From: Geminicoccaceae bacterium
GTDB lineage: Bacteria > Pseudomonadota > Alphaproteobacteria > Geminicoccales > Geminicoccaceae
Direction: 5' to 3'
Assembly: GCA_028285265.1 (NCBI GenBank)
Contig: JANQPX010000020.1
Coordinates: 1-64,000 of the forward strand
DNA length: 64,000 nt
The translations under genes and the position numbers were made by a program. This document shows, one piece after another, positions 1 to 9,564 of this stretch (position 1 is its first letter; each line of letters starts with the position of its first letter). Under the pieces are notes generated by a model. The model was not told the origin of the DNA, did not search any database, and was given only the letters and a program-made list of their open reading frames with translations.

Positions 1-652
1 CATCCAGCCTTGGCACGGGCGTGATTCCATGATCGTCCACACGAATGACTTCAAGAGTCTTGATGTCGACCACGGGATTCAAACCATCGATCGGGTGAGC
101 ATAGAGGTTGTCATTCTCGCTCGACTTCACCCAACAAAAAGCGTGGCTGAGATGCCGCCCCTCTTCGCCGTCTACGCCAAAATTACCGGCGGACCATGGA
201 TCGACGCAGATCAGCGACATGTCAGTGAGACCACGCTTTTTGCAAGCGTCGATGAAGCGCGGATCCTTTTTGACGGCGTCCTCAATCTCCATAAATTCCT
301 CGAGTTGGATCATCGGGCAGGCATCCGCGACATGATCCTTGGTCAAAACTTTCCCGTCATCGATCGATACGGTCAGGCGCCAAACGCCGACAACGCCTGC
401 TTTGAACACGTTGACCCGCGCCTTTCGGGTCATCGGATCTCCAGACGCGAAAGCCCGGACAACCGACTTAGGCGGCTCGAGAAGCTCGATCATTTCGAAG
501 CGCAGCGCGTCGCCAAGCTCTGACATATCTTGCCGAATGACCGCTGAGACCACGCTGATCTCGTCTTTGGTAAGCGGTTCGAGAGGGTGCAAGGGAGTCA
601 CACTCCCGACCCCAATGCCTCCTGCCGCCTTGTCCATCGTATCCGCTGCCAT
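1..652 (-). CDS. Primary-amine oxidase (copper/TPQ amine oxidase), N-terminal part, cut by window edge
   Basis: Reading leftward from an ATG at 652 gives an open frame that runs off the left end of the window (about 217 codons). The sequence shows HPLEPLTKDEI at residues 22-32, the usual opening of bacterial copper amine oxidases, and later ENDNLYAHPIDGLNPVVD followed by VPRL, the N2/N3 region of the phenylethylamine/tyramine oxidase type. The family oxidises primary amines to aldehydes with release of ammonia and H2O2, using topaquinone made from a tyrosine further downstream, which is not in view. GGGGAGAAGAAG lies just before the start. No signal peptide is visible, so a cytoplasmic enzyme is likely. 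The substrate is not predictable from this part. Confidence 0.85.
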   Translation of the reverse strand, partial: MAADTMDKAAGGIGVGSVTPLHPLEPLTKDEISVVSAVIRQDMSELGDALRFEMIELLEPPKSVVRAFASGDPMTRKARVNVFKAGVVGVWRLTVSIDDGKVLTKDHVADACPMIQLEEFMEIEDAVKKDPRFIDACKKRGLTDMSLICVDPWSAGNFGVDGEEGRHLSHAFCWVKSSENDNLYAHPIDGLNPVVDIKTLEVIRVDDHGITPVPRLD

Positions 653-705
653 CTCTTCTTCTCCCCAAACGCGTTCCTATGGCTGACGCCAACGCGAAGC
701 ATCTC

Positions 706-957
706 TCACATTGTTTGCTCCTTGAAGAGCAAATGTGATGCCAAGGAGTGTATGGCAACAAACGCCTTTACAAAACCGCTCACGAAGAGCGCCTTGGCGT
801 CGTTCGGCAGGCATGACCATGAGAATTCCAAATTGACACCCATGCTTTGTTCTTTTTGGTGGTAAGTTGTTGTCAAGAATCGATCGTCATCTTCAGGAAC
901 GGTTTTTTTGAACGACTGCAAGATGGTATGCTTCATAGGCTCAGATGAGTTGGACAT
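706..957 (-). CDS. Possible small hypothetical protein (83 aa)
   Basis: An 83-codon frame lies upstream of the amine oxidase and in the same direction. I recognise no family. It has a hydrophilic N-terminal half and a weakly hydrophobic C-terminal half (FVSGFVKAFVAIHSLASHLLF). No convincing Shine-Dalgarno precedes the ATG. It may be a leader gene of the oxidase or a chance frame. If it is not real, 653-1072 is a 420-base stretch in which I see no other gene. Confidence 0.25.
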   Translation of the reverse strand: MSNSSEPMKHTILQSFKKTVPEDDDRFLTTTYHQKEQSMGVNLEFSWSCLPNDAKALFVSGFVKAFVAIHSLASHLLFKEQTM

Positions 958-1072
958 GGTAAAGTATTGCTAGCGAAATACACATCATGAGGAGGTGTTT
1001 ATACTCGCTTGGACATCAATACGACGCTATTGCTAGTGCGTTACGTTCGCAACCTTACGCAACCCCAGATGA

Positions 1073-3091
1073 TCATTGAATTCGTTCATCCACGTCGCCA
1101 TCCGTTAACGTAAGAAGAAGGGCGCCAGCGTCGACTTGGGCGCCGGGTTCAGTCAAGATCTCGGTCACAATGCCGTCCTTAGGCGCCGTCAGCGTGTGCT
1201 CCATTTTCATGGCTTCAAGTACGATCAAGGCGTCCCCTTTGCTGACCTTTTGGGTCGCCTCGGTCATCACCACTTTCACAAGACCTGGCATCGGCGCCAA
1301 GACATCACCGCTTTCTTCAACGGATCTGCCTTCGGTTTGCAAGGCATCGGGAACCTCGAAATGGTGAGATTGACCGTCACTGAAGATAGCAATCGTTTTG
1401 CCAACACGGACCGCGCTTGCCGTCATACGATGACCGGCTGTCGTGAGCGCATAGTGATGATCGCCAAGACACTCGACCTGCAATTCGAAGCTTTCATCGC
1501 CACCTATGATGCGAAAGCGATTGTCGCTGATGAATCTTATTCGACGCTCCAATAGATCGAGGGCCTTCAATCTAACGGTGTATTCCGCGTCGCCCCAATG
1601 CCGCCAGCCACGGCGCGAGGACCAAGGATCGAGGTCGCCGTGAGATGGCAGAATGCCACTTGCTAACAAGCCGGCCAGTGCCACGACTTTGTCAGAGGCA
1701 GGCGGATGTACAATCAAGTCGTCCAGATCACGCGCGATCAGGCCGGTATCGACGATCCCTTTATTAAATCCGTCATGCAACGAGAGCGCCGAGAGGAAAC
1801 TCAGGTTCGTAACAAGGCCACTGATGTTGGTCTCGGCGAGTGCCTTGCGAAGCTTAGACAGGGCCATTTTGCGATCGGGGCCGTGCACGATCAGTTTTGC
1901 GATCATTGGATCGTAGAATGGGCTGATAACATCACCCTGACGAACGCCGGAGTCGATGCGCACAGGTGCAGGTTCAAAGGTTCGGCCTTCTGGAAAAGCG
2001 AGATGCTCAAGCTTGCCGATCGCCGGCAGAAATCCGCTCGGTACGTCTTCCGCATAGATTCGTGCTTCGAATGACCAACCTTGGATACTGAGATCGTCCT
2101 GGGTGAAGGGCAGGGGCTCTCCCGCCGCGATGTGCAGTTGAAGCTCGACAAAGTCTTGCCTGGTAATCGCTTCCGATACTGGATGCTCAACCTGAAGCCG
2201 CGTGTTCATCTCCATGAACCAAAAGCCGTCCTCGCGGAGACCTCGGCTCCCATCCGCGATGAATTCAACCGTACCCGCGCCGACATAGCCGATGGCGCGC
2301 GCCGCCTCGACAGCGGCCTGGCCCATAGCAGCACGCACCGCCTCTGGCATATCAGGGGCAGGCGCTTCCTCAATCACCTTTTGATGGCGACGCTGTAAGG
2401 AACAGTCCCGCTCAAAAAGGTGCACGACATTGCCGAGACAGTCAGCAAACACCTGGATCTCGACATGACGTGGTTGCGTGATGAATCTCTCGATGAGGCA
2501 GTCTGGATCACCGAAGCTCGCTGATGCCTCGCGCCTAGCCCCTTCGAGTGCTGCCGCAAAGTCCTGCGGCTCTTGTACCAAGCGCATGCCCTTGCCACCG
2601 CCGCCAGCGCGCGCCTTGATGAGTACTGGATACCCGATCCTATCCGCTTCGCGCTGGAGCCTGCTAACATCCTGATCACCGCCGTGATAGCCGGGTACCA
2701 CCGGTACGCCAGCTCGTTCCATCTGAACCTTGGCTGCATCTTTCAGGCCCATCGCACGGATGGCATTGGCGGTCGGTCCAATGAAGACCAATCCTGCCGA
2801 TTCCACAGCCTCGACAAAGGCAGGGTTCTCGGAGAGAAAGCCGTAGCCTGGATGGATTGCTTGGGCAGATGTCGCTTGTGCCGCTTCGACAATGCGCCCG
2901 ATACACAAATAACTCTTAGCAACCGGCGCCTCACCAACATGCACGGCCTCATCCGCCATGGCGACATGCTTGGCCTGTTGGTCGGCATCTGAGTAAATCG
3001 CGACAGTACGCACGCCGAGGCGGCGTGCGGTAGCAATGATCCTGCAAGCGATCTCGCCTCGATTAGCAACCAGAATTTTCTCAAACATCAT
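1073..3091 (-). CDS. mccA: Biotin-dependent acyl-CoA carboxylase, alpha (biotin carboxylase + BCCP) subunit, methylcrotonyl-CoA type
   Basis: 672 aa. The order is biotin carboxylase N domain (FEKILVANRGEIACRII from residue 2), ATP-grasp with the glycine-rich loop ARAGGGGKGMRLV, biotin carboxylase C domain, and a C-terminal biotin carrier domain with EAMKMEHT, where K629 is the biotinylated lysine. It carboxylates biotin with ATP and bicarbonate. The partner that transfers the carboxyl group is the neighbouring beta subunit, 9 bases upstream. Length and the paired beta subunit fit 3-methylcrotonyl-CoA carboxylase (leucine catabolism). Geranyl-CoA carboxylase is the main alternative, since the two cannot be told apart by eye. 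AGGGGGAA precedes the start. Confidence 0.85.
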   Translation of the reverse strand: MMFEKILVANRGEIACRIIATARRLGVRTVAIYSDADQQAKHVAMADEAVHVGEAPVAKSYLCIGRIVEAAQATSAQAIHPGYGFLSENPAFVEAVESAGLVFIGPTANAIRAMGLKDAAKVQMERAGVPVVPGYHGGDQDVSRLQREADRIGYPVLIKARAGGGGKGMRLVQEPQDFAAALEGARREASASFGDPDCLIERFITQPRHVEIQVFADCLGNVVHLFERDCSLQRRHQKVIEEAPAPDMPEAVRAAMGQAAVEAARAIGYVGAGTVEFIADGSRGLREDGFWFMEMNTRLQVEHPVSEAITRQDFVELQLHIAAGEPLPFTQDDLSIQGWSFEARIYAEDVPSGFLPAIGKLEHLAFPEGRTFEPAPVRIDSGVRQGDVISPFYDPMIAKLIVHGPDRKMALSKLRKALAETNISGLVTNLSFLSALSLHDGFNKGIVDTGLIARDLDDLIVHPPASDKVVALAGLLASGILPSHGDLDPWSSRRGWRHWGDAEYTVRLKALDLLERRIRFISDNRFRIIGGDESFELQVECLGDHHYALTTAGHRMTASAVRVGKTIAIFSDGQSHHFEVPDALQTEGRSVEESGDVLAPMPGLVKVVMTEATQKVSKGDALIVLEAMKMEHTLTAPKDGIVTEILTEPGAQVDAGALLLTLTDGDVDERIQ

Positions 3092-3100
3092 TGTTTCCCC

Positions 3101-4708
3101 CTACATCCGGAAAACACCGAAGCGGGTCTCCGGAATAGGAGCGTTCAACGCCGCAGATATACTCAGCGCTAAGGTCTCACGGGTCTTTCGCGGATCAATG
3201 ATCCCGTCATCCCAGAGCCGTGCCGAGGCATAAAGGGGATGGGACTGCTCCTCAAACATATCGATCGTTGGTTGTTTGAAAGCAGACTCTTCATCGGCAG
3301 ACCACTGACCGCCTTTTCGTTCGATCGCATCTCGTTTAACGGTTGCGAGCACGCCGGCGGCCTGCTCACCGCCCATGACCGAGATGCGACTATTGGGCCA
3401 GGTCCAAAGGAACCGAGGAGAATAGGCTCGTCCGCACATGCCGTAATTGCCGGCGCCGAAGGAACCACCAACGAGGAAAGTGACCTTCGGGACCTGGCTG
3501 GTCGCAACCGCCGTGACCATTTTCGCGCCATCTTTGGCGATCCCCTGAGCCTCATATTGTTGGCCAACCATGAAGCCAGTGATGTTCTGCAAGAACACCA
3601 GTGGAATCTTTCGTGTCGAACAAAGTTCGATGAAATGTGCAGCTTTGAGCGCGCTTTCAGAAAACAACACACCGTTATTGGCAATGATCCCGATGGGCAT
3701 GCCCATCACATGGGCGAGACCCGTAACTAATGTGGCGCCATAGCGTGCCTTGAACTCATCGAAACGCGAGCCGTCGACGATGCGGGCAATGACTTCCCGG
3801 ATGTCATAAGGTGTCTTCAGGTCGGCCGGGACGACGCCCAAAATCTCATCAGGGTCATAGACCGGTTCCTCCGGGCTCTGCAATGCAAGCGGGTTCGGCT
3901 TGGTGCGGTTCAGTCCAGCGATCGCTTGGCGTGCGAGGGCAAGAGCGTTGAGGTCGTCATCCGCGAGATAATCGGCAACACCAGAGAGCCTGGTATGCAC
4001 GTCACCGCCACCGAGATCCTCAGCGCTTACCACCTCACCAGTTGCAGCTTTGACGAGCGGCGGTCCGGCCAAAAAGATGGTGCCTTGCTCACGCACAATG
4101 ATCGTGATGTCTGACATTGCGGGCACATAGGCGCCGCCGGCAGTGCACGAGCCCATGACGACGGCGATCTGCGGAATACCCTTCGCAGACATGGTCGCTT
4201 GGTTGAAGAAAATACGCCCGAAATGGTCGCGATCAGGGAAAACTTCATCTTGGTTTGGCAGATTGGCGCCACCACTGTCCACCAGATAGACGCAAGGAAG
4301 GTGATTCTGCTCTGCGATTTCCTGCGCGCGTAGGTGCTTTTTGACGCTCATCGGGAAGTACGTACCGCCTTTAACCGTAGCATCATTGCAAACGATCATG
4401 ACTTCGATATCTGAAACTCGCCCAATCCCCGCAATGACACCCGCACAGGGGGCCGCCTCCTTATAGAGGCCATGCGCAGCCACACCACCGATTTCAAGAA
4501 ATGGTGATCCCGGATCGAGGAGCTGTACCACCCGGTCTCGTGGCAAGAGTTTGCCACGAGCGACGTGACGATCCCGGGCCGTATCACCACCACCTTTGCG
4601 AGCCTTGGCCATTGCTGCTTCGATAGTGCCTATCAGCCCCTTGTGCGCAGCGACATTGGCACGAAACGCCTCGGAACTTATCGAAATCTGAGATTTGATC
4701 ACGGCCAT
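3101..4708 (-). CDS. mccB: Acyl-CoA carboxylase beta (carboxyltransferase) subunit, methylcrotonyl-CoA type
   Basis: 535 aa from the ATG at 4708. The frame is open to 4828, but those extra codons overlap the upstream tetR gene and have no family similarity, so I chose [10 protein letters not shown]. Motifs typical of MCC-beta are visible: [56 protein letters not shown] and [15 protein letters not shown]. It moves the carboxyl group from biotin to 3-methylcrotonyl-CoA (or a geranyl-CoA analogue). It sits between tetR (58-base gap) and mccA, and together they look like one operon. The rest of a leucine operon (liuA, liuE) is not adjacent. Confidence 0.87.
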   Translation of the reverse strand: MAVIKSQISISSEAFRANVAAHKGLIGTIEAAMAKARKGGGDTARDRHVARGKLLPRDRVVQLLDPGSPFLEIGGVAAHGLYKEAAPCAGVIAGIGRVSDIEVMIVCNDATVKGGTYFPMSVKKHLRAQEIAEQNHLPCVYLVDSGGANLPNQDEVFPDRDHFGRIFFNQATMSAKGIPQIAVVMGSCTAGGAYVPAMSDITIIVREQGTIFLAGPPLVKAATGEVVSAEDLGGGDVHTRLSGVADYLADDDLNALALARQAIAGLNRTKPNPLALQSPEEPVYDPDEILGVVPADLKTPYDIREVIARIVDGSRFDEFKARYGATLVTGLAHVMGMPIGIIANNGVLFSESALKAAHFIELCSTRKIPLVFLQNITGFMVGQQYEAQGIAKDGAKMVTAVATSQVPKVTFLVGGSFGAGNYGMCGRAYSPRFLWTWPNSRISVMGGEQAAGVLATVKRDAIERKGGQWSADEESAFKQPTIDMFEEQSHPLYASARLWDDGIIDPRKTRETLALSISAALNAPIPETRFGVFRM

Positions 4709-4766
4709 AACGATGTCGCCACTTCGTTGACATTGTTGAGGCATTGGCCAATTTGGCGAAGCATCG

Positions 4767-5378
4767 CTACTGTTCCTTGGCTGCCATTGGGTAGGTAAGT
4801 CCGACACTTTGTACGACGGCGCGCTCATAGGTTTCGATTATCGCGTCCCGCGCCAACCGACCGTCCTCTCGATACCAGATCGTGATACCTGTTAGCATCG
4901 CGAGAGTAGCCCGTGCATGGACAGCCGGATCTCCAACGGTAAATCGACCTTGATCCTTGCCCTCAATGAGGGTTTTTCTAAGAAAACCCTCATAATGATC
5001 GCGCAATACGACGACGCGTGAGCGGTTGTCCTCTTCAAGGCTACGGATTTCATAATAGGCGAGAAAGACATCCTCTTTGTAGTCGAAGTGGATTAACAGA
5101 TGGTGTCGAGCAAAGAGTGTCAGGCACCTGACAGGACACGCCACACCATCAAGGATTGTTGTCATCTCGCCGACGACCCGCTCCATGTGCCCTTCCATGA
5201 GATCCGCCAAAATGGTCTGTTTGCTGGCAAAGTGATTATAGATGGCACTCGGGCGGATCCCGACGGCATTGGAAATGTCTCGCATGGAGACCGCTTCATA
5301 CCCACGTGCCGCAAAGAGGCCCCGCGACTTGTCGAGGATCTTCCTCTTTGTGTCCAGCTTCATCTTTTTCCGAAGCAT
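4767..5378 (-). CDS. TetR/AcrR-family transcriptional regulator, likely autoregulator of the carboxylase operon
   Basis: 203 aa. The N-terminal HTH is clear ([38 protein letters not shown], residues about 12-48), followed by an all-helical ligand domain. It is first in the apparent operon tetR-mccB-mccA, and a perfect 14-bp palindrome lies 17 bases upstream of its start, so it probably represses itself and the carboxylase genes in response to an acyl-CoA or related intermediate (inference). A second in-frame ATG at 5363 (MKLDTKRK) is also possible. Confidence 0.85.
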   Translation of the reverse strand: MLRKKMKLDTKRKILDKSRGLFAARGYEAVSMRDISNAVGIRPSAIYNHFASKQTILADLMEGHMERVVGEMTTILDGVACPVRCLTLFARHHLLIHFDYKEDVFLAYYEIRSLEEDNRSRVVVLRDHYEGFLRKTLIEGKDQGRFTVGDPAVHARATLAMLTGITIWYREDGRLARDAIIETYERAVVQSVGLTYPMAAKEQ

Positions 5379-5394
5379 GCGGGATTCTCGTTAG

Positions 5395-5408
5395 TGAACG
5401 ATCGTTCA
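5395..5408. promoter_or_regulatory. Palindromic operator upstream of tetR
   Basis: TGAACGATCGTTCA is a perfect 14-bp palindrome between tetR and the divergent flavin-monooxygenase operon. Its size, perfect dyad and place just upstream of a TetR-family gene match typical TetR operators. The FMO operon start at 5660 is about 250 bases away, so tetR-mccBA is the more likely target. Confidence 0.6.
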
Positions 5409-5659
5409 TTCATATAATCCGTTCACACTGCAGAAACAAGCCGCCTTTCCGAACCAGCATGTCTTTTGGGCCTGCAGCATATCGGCCCTATCGAAGCTGG
5501 CTTGTGGCCATATCGATGAGTTTGAACAACGTTGACGTTTGAATCGCTATCGGAGGCAGATGTCGACAGCATCTTGATCTTGGCGCTTGGCGCGGAGAGC
5601 ATGTCACGTTGAACTCAGCTGCGCTTCGATGATCGCAACCATGCTAGGAAGGAATCGAC

Positions 5660-6931
5660 ATGACCACAGAGAGCATTGACACGCTTGTTGTGGGTGGTGG
5701 TCAAGCCGGTCTGGCAATGAGTGAGCATCTGAGCCATGGCGGCCTACCGCACCTCGTTCTTGAGCGGGATCGAATCGCAGAACGGTGGCGAACCGAACGA
5801 TGGGACTCATTGGTTGCCAATGGCCCTGCATGGCATGATCGCTTTCCAAGCATGGAGTTTCCTGATCTCGATCCTGATGCCTTTGCATCAAAGACGGAAA
5901 TTACAGATTATTTTGAGGCATATGCTGAACAGATTGCAGCCCCCGTTCGTTGCGGCGTCGAGGTGATTGCGGTGAAAAGGAACATCGGCCGACCCGGCTT
6001 TCACGTCGAAACATCGGCAGGCGGTCTTAACGCCAATAGCATTGTTGCGGCGACCGGGCCATTTCAACGACCGATCATCCCGGATCTCATTCCTAAGTGC
6101 GCCGAACTCTTGCAACTTCACTCCAATGCCTATCGTAACCCGGAGCAGCTACCGACAGGTGCCGTGATGGTCATCGGGGCAGGCTCCTCGGGTACACAGA
6201 TCGCGGACGAACTCCTGCGTTCGGGCAGGCGTGTTTATCTCTCTGTCGGCCCCCATGATCGCCCACCTAGGAGCTACCGTGGCCGGGATTTTGTCTGGTG
6301 GCTCGGGGTGCTCGGCAAGTGGGACGCGCAGGCCACCCCAGGCAAGGAGCATGTTACGATCGCGGTGAGCGGCGCCTATGGCGGCCGTACCGTCGACTTT
6401 CGGCGACTTGCCGATGATGGTATGACGCTGGTCGGCATGACGACGACCTTCAAGGATGGCGTGCTGAGCTTTGCGCCGGACCTAGCGGACAATCTTCTAA
6501 ATGGGGATGCTAACTATCTGTCCCTCCTGGACGAAGCGGACTCTTGGGTTGTCCGCAATGGCGTTGATCTCCCGGAAGAACCAGAAGCGCGCAAAGTCTG
6601 TCCAAACGCAGACTGCGTGACCAGGCCCATCCTCGAACTCGATCTCGTAAAAGCCGGCGTGAGCTCGATCATTTGGGCAACAGGTTATGCCCTCGACTAT
6701 AGCTGGCTCAAGGTCGACGTCTTCGATGAGAATGGAAGGCCGAAGCACCTGCGCGGCATTACGTCTGAGCCCGGCGTCTATTTCCTCGGCTTGCCCTGGC
6801 TATCGCGCCGGGGCTCATCCTTTATTTGGGGTGTTTGGCATGATGCCAAATATCTGGCAGAGCACATCCTGACGCAGCGAACATATCTAGACTACCGTCC
6901 GTCTTCAAAACGCATCACCGAAACGGCATAG
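5660..6931 (+). CDS. FAD/NAD(P)-binding monooxygenase (flavin-containing monooxygenase-like)
   Basis: 423 aa. Two Rossmann motifs are visible: VVGGGQAGLAMSEHL at about residues 10-24 (FAD) and VMVIGAGSSGTQIADEL near 170-186 (NADPH). The late ATGYALDYSWL motif is typical of this group. The family adds oxygen to soft nucleophiles such as amines or sulfides, or acts as a Baeyer-Villiger/YUCCA-like enzyme. GGAAGGAA precedes the ATG. The gene heads a three-gene unit with RidA and a DUF1028 protein. This suggests breakdown of a nitrogen compound giving reactive imine products, but the substrate is unknown. Confidence 0.8.
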   Translation: MTTESIDTLVVGGGQAGLAMSEHLSHGGLPHLVLERDRIAERWRTERWDSLVANGPAWHDRFPSMEFPDLDPDAFASKTEITDYFEAYAEQIAAPVRCGVEVIAVKRNIGRPGFHVETSAGGLNANSIVAATGPFQRPIIPDLIPKCAELLQLHSNAYRNPEQLPTGAVMVIGAGSSGTQIADELLRSGRRVYLSVGPHDRPPRSYRGRDFVWWLGVLGKWDAQATPGKEHVTIAVSGAYGGRTVDFRRLADDGMTLVGMTTTFKDGVLSFAPDLADNLLNGDANYLSLLDEADSWVVRNGVDLPEEPEARKVCPNADCVTRPILELDLVKAGVSSIIWATGYALDYSWLKVDVFDENGRPKHLRGITSEPGVYFLGLPWLSRRGSSFIWGVWHDAKYLAEHILTQRTYLDYRPSSKRITETA

Positions 6932-6949
6932 GTTCGAACGGAGTGCCCC

Positions 6950-7372
6950 ATGGCCCATCAACGTCTTCGAAAGTTCAACACCAGGGACACTTATCCTGAG
7001 CAGAATCTTGACAATGATCTCTGCCAGGCCGTCGTCACCAAGGGAGGCAAGACCGTCTATCTTCGCGGCCAATGCCCGCAGAACCTCGACGATGCCAAGA
7101 GCATCGACAGTCATGATCCGGTAGAGCAGACTCACAAGGTGATGCAAAATATTCGTCAGTTGATCGAAGAAGCCGGCGGGCGTATGGAGCATCTTGTAAA
7201 AGTGGTCGTCTACATCACCGATGTGCGTCATCGCGAAGCGGTCTACCGTACCATGGGCGAGTACATCAAAGATGTGCACCCGGTATCGACCGGTCTCGTT
7301 GTCTCTGCCTTGGCGAGACCGGAATGGCTCGTCGAAATCGATGGTACGGCCGTGATCCCTGAGGAGGCATAA
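6950..7372 (+). CDS. RidA/YjgF-family protein (Rid subfamily without the classic arginine)
   Basis: 140 aa. The Rid fold is recognisable: KTVYLRGQCPQNLDD, the VMQNIRQLIEEAGGRMEHLVKVVVYITD segment, and WLVEIDGTAVIP near the end. RidA proteins hydrolyse reactive enamines and imines. At the place where RidA has Pro-x-Arg-Ser/Thr this protein reads HPVSTG, so the arginine used for imine hydrolysis seems absent, which suggests a different Rid subfamily role. It is 18 bases behind the monooxygenase and one base before the DUF1028 gene. Confidence 0.8.
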   Translation: MAHQRLRKFNTRDTYPEQNLDNDLCQAVVTKGGKTVYLRGQCPQNLDDAKSIDSHDPVEQTHKVMQNIRQLIEEAGGRMEHLVKVVVYITDVRHREAVYRTMGEYIKDVHPVSTGLVVSALARPEWLVEIDGTAVIPEEA

Positions 7373-7373
7373 G

Positions 7374-8048
7374 ATGACCTTTTCTGTGGTTGCACGCTGC
7401 GCGGAAACCGGCATGTTTGGTGTCGCCGTGTCCTCATCATCGCCCGCTGTTGCGGCTCGCTGTGCTTATGCCAAAGCCGGCATCGGCGCAGTCGCAAGCC
7501 AGAACATCACCGACCCGAGACTCGGCACGCGCGCCCTTGAGCTGGTGGCGCTCGGTGCAACGGCTGAAGAGGCCGTCGAGATTTTGCGCAAGACCACCCC
7601 GCATATCGACTATCGCCAGGTTACGGCTGTCGATGCGGCGGGACGAACCGCGATCTATTCCGGTCCGAAGGCGTTAGGCATTTGGGGCGGGGCCAAGGCA
7701 GATAATGTCGCCTGCGGCGGCAATCTGCTCGCGAACGCCAGCGTGCCCGAGGCGATGGTCGATGCTTTCATAAACTCGTCCGATCATCTCGGCGATCGCC
7801 TGATCACAGTGATGCGCGCGGCGCTAGCGGCAGGTGGTGAAGAGGGGCCCGTGCATTCTTCAGGTATGAAGCTTGTGCGCCAGGTCGCTTGGCCTGTTGC
7901 TGATTTGCGTGTGGATTGGTCGGAGAATTGTCCGATCGAAGAGCTAGCGGCACTTTGGGAACGCTACAAGCCTCAGCTTGAGGCTTATGTTACCCGAGCA
8001 CTGAACCCGTCGGATGCGCCGAGCTATGGCGTACCTGGCGACGAATGA
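7374..8048 (+). CDS. DUF1028-family protein (Ntn-hydrolase-like)
   Basis: 224 aa. The opening MTFSVVARCAETGMFGVAVSS and the run AVASQNITDPRLGTRALELV are characteristic of DUF1028, a family with an Ntn-hydrolase-like fold and no settled biochemical function. GAGGAGG lies in the end of the RidA gene, one base before the stop, so translation is probably coupled. The operon suggests work on a product of the upstream monooxygenase (inference). Confidence 0.82.
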   Translation: MTFSVVARCAETGMFGVAVSSSSPAVAARCAYAKAGIGAVASQNITDPRLGTRALELVALGATAEEAVEILRKTTPHIDYRQVTAVDAAGRTAIYSGPKALGIWGGAKADNVACGGNLLANASVPEAMVDAFINSSDHLGDRLITVMRAALAAGGEEGPVHSSGMKLVRQVAWPVADLRVDWSENCPIEELAALWERYKPQLEAYVTRALNPSDAPSYGVPGDE

Positions 8049-8066
8049 GACCATCGGAGACGACCG

Positions 8067-9554
8067 CTACCGTCTAACGGTGCTTCTCGACCTTACGTGG
8101 CCGGTTGTCGCCAAATCATCCAGAAGACGCGCTGCAGCAAGTCTGCCTGACATCGTCGCCATTGGAATGCCAGCGCCGGGATGAACGGACCCCCCAGCGA
8201 GGTAGAGGCCAGGCAAGCGGGAACAGGCGCCTGGCCGCTGAAAAGACGTGAAGGCACCGTGATTGGCACGTCCATAGAGGGCACCGTCGCTGCCGGGAAA
8301 CAAGGCTTCGAACATAGCAGGTGTCGTGATCGCTGCTCCCTCTGGCGCGGCTGAAAGCCCGCATGACTTCAGGAGGCCGAAGGTTCGCTGCTCAATCGCC
8401 TGCATGTCCAATGCTTCGTCACGCAAACCGGCAGGAGCGTTGATCAGTACGAGTAGATGATCGCGCGCCTGGGACTGGGCACAGATATAAACCGTCGGGG
8501 CGTCGCAGATGGTTCGGCGTCTAAAGATGGCGTCGAATTCCTCTCTGTAGTCTTCAGCGAAAAAGACGTTGTGGTGCTCCAGCGGAAAGCCCGAGGTCTT
8601 GGTTTTCAGACACCAGGTGATCGCTGAAAGCGACCGGTCGCGTTCGGCGACGGGCTCGGCTGCAGAGCGGGCAGCATCGGTCAAAAGCCCGAGCCCCAAA
8701 GCCGAGGCGTCGCCGTTGAAGACGATAGCGTCGGCCTCAAACCTTTCACCATTTTCTAGCACCACGCCGGCTGCCCGACCGCGGTCGACCGTGATCTCTG
8801 CGACATGCGCACCGCATCTGAAAGTGGCGCCCTGGCGCTCAGCGACATTCTGCATGGCTTCGGCGATGCGTCGCATACCGCCCTTGACCTGCCAGATGCC
8901 ATCCTGCTCGACATGCGCGACCAGCATCAGTGTGGCTGGCGCCTGAAATGGCGAGCAGCCGGTATACGTAGCGTAGCGGCCAAAGAGCTGGCGAAGGCGT
9001 GGATCCTTGAAATACTCGCCAAGGGCAGCCCACATGGTCTTCATCGGTGCGGTCCTTATGAGAGCACCGAGATTGGAGAAGCCAACCCGTCGGACAAGGT
9101 CGAAAGGCGAGGGGCGCTCGGCGGCAATAAAGCTTGGCTTCAGCGTTTGGTAAATCTCACGGCTTCGAGCACAGAACGCCAAGTAACCACGGGCTGCGTT
9201 GGATCCTGCGAAATCGCCAATCGCTTCGGCAGAGCGCTCGATGTCGGCGAACAGATCAAGCCTTCCACCTTGCTTCCAGGCGTGCCGTGCTAGGATATCC
9301 GATGGGAAAAGCATCAACTCGTTTTCGAGGGATGTACCCGCATCCTCGAACAAGCTCGAAAAGACCCAGCGCATCGTAAAGACGGTCGGTCCGGCATCAA
9401 TCGGGCTGCCGTCGACTACCACTTCACGCATCTTACCGCCGGGCGCATCGGCTCGCTCGAGGACCGTGACATCGGCGCCTTCACGCGCGAGATCCATCGC
9501 GGCGGCAAGGCCGCCCATGCCGGCACCGACGACAATAACCCGTGGGGCGGTCAT
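8067..9554 (-). CDS. crtD: 1-hydroxycarotenoid 3,4-desaturase (methoxyneurosporene dehydrogenase)
   Basis: 495 aa. The N-terminal dinucleotide motif VIVVGAGMGGLAAAMDLA and GGKMREVVVDGSPIDAGPTVFTMRWVF are typical of CrtD rather than CrtI, and the C-terminal GGSVHPGAGIPMATMSGRLAA is the FAD-contacting carotenoid desaturase signature. It introduces the 3,4 double bond in spheroidene/spirilloxanthin-type carotenoids. It is the only recognisable carotenoid desaturase in the window; crtC, crtF, crtI and crtB are absent here. It follows a DUF2306-like membrane protein gene by 10 bases and is probably co-transcribed with it. Confidence 0.88.
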   Translation of the reverse strand: MTAPRVIVVGAGMGGLAAAMDLAREGADVTVLERADAPGGKMREVVVDGSPIDAGPTVFTMRWVFSSLFEDAGTSLENELMLFPSDILARHAWKQGGRLDLFADIERSAEAIGDFAGSNAARGYLAFCARSREIYQTLKPSFIAAERPSPFDLVRRVGFSNLGALIRTAPMKTMWAALGEYFKDPRLRQLFGRYATYTGCSPFQAPATLMLVAHVEQDGIWQVKGGMRRIAEAMQNVAERQGATFRCGAHVAEITVDRGRAAGVVLENGERFEADAIVFNGDASALGLGLLTDAARSAAEPVAERDRSLSAITWCLKTKTSGFPLEHHNVFFAEDYREEFDAIFRRRTICDAPTVYICAQSQARDHLLVLINAPAGLRDEALDMQAIEQRTFGLLKSCGLSAAPEGAAITTPAMFEALFPGSDGALYGRANHGAFTSFQRPGACSRLPGLYLAGGSVHPGAGIPMATMSGRLAAARLLDDLATTGHVRSRSTVRR

Positions 9555-9564
9555 ATCGACGACG

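Noticed and set aside
29..523. Rightward 164-codon open frame at the left edge
   Set aside because: It is the antisense shadow of the copper amine oxidase, whose leftward frame carries clear family motifs.
468..761. Leftward 97-codon frame overlapping the amine oxidase start
   Set aside because: It is out of frame with the oxidase and has an arginine-rich shadow composition with no family features.
4709..4828. N-terminal extension of the carboxylase beta subunit
   Set aside because: It overlaps the tetR coding end and lacks similarity; the ATG at 4708 gives the normal subunit.
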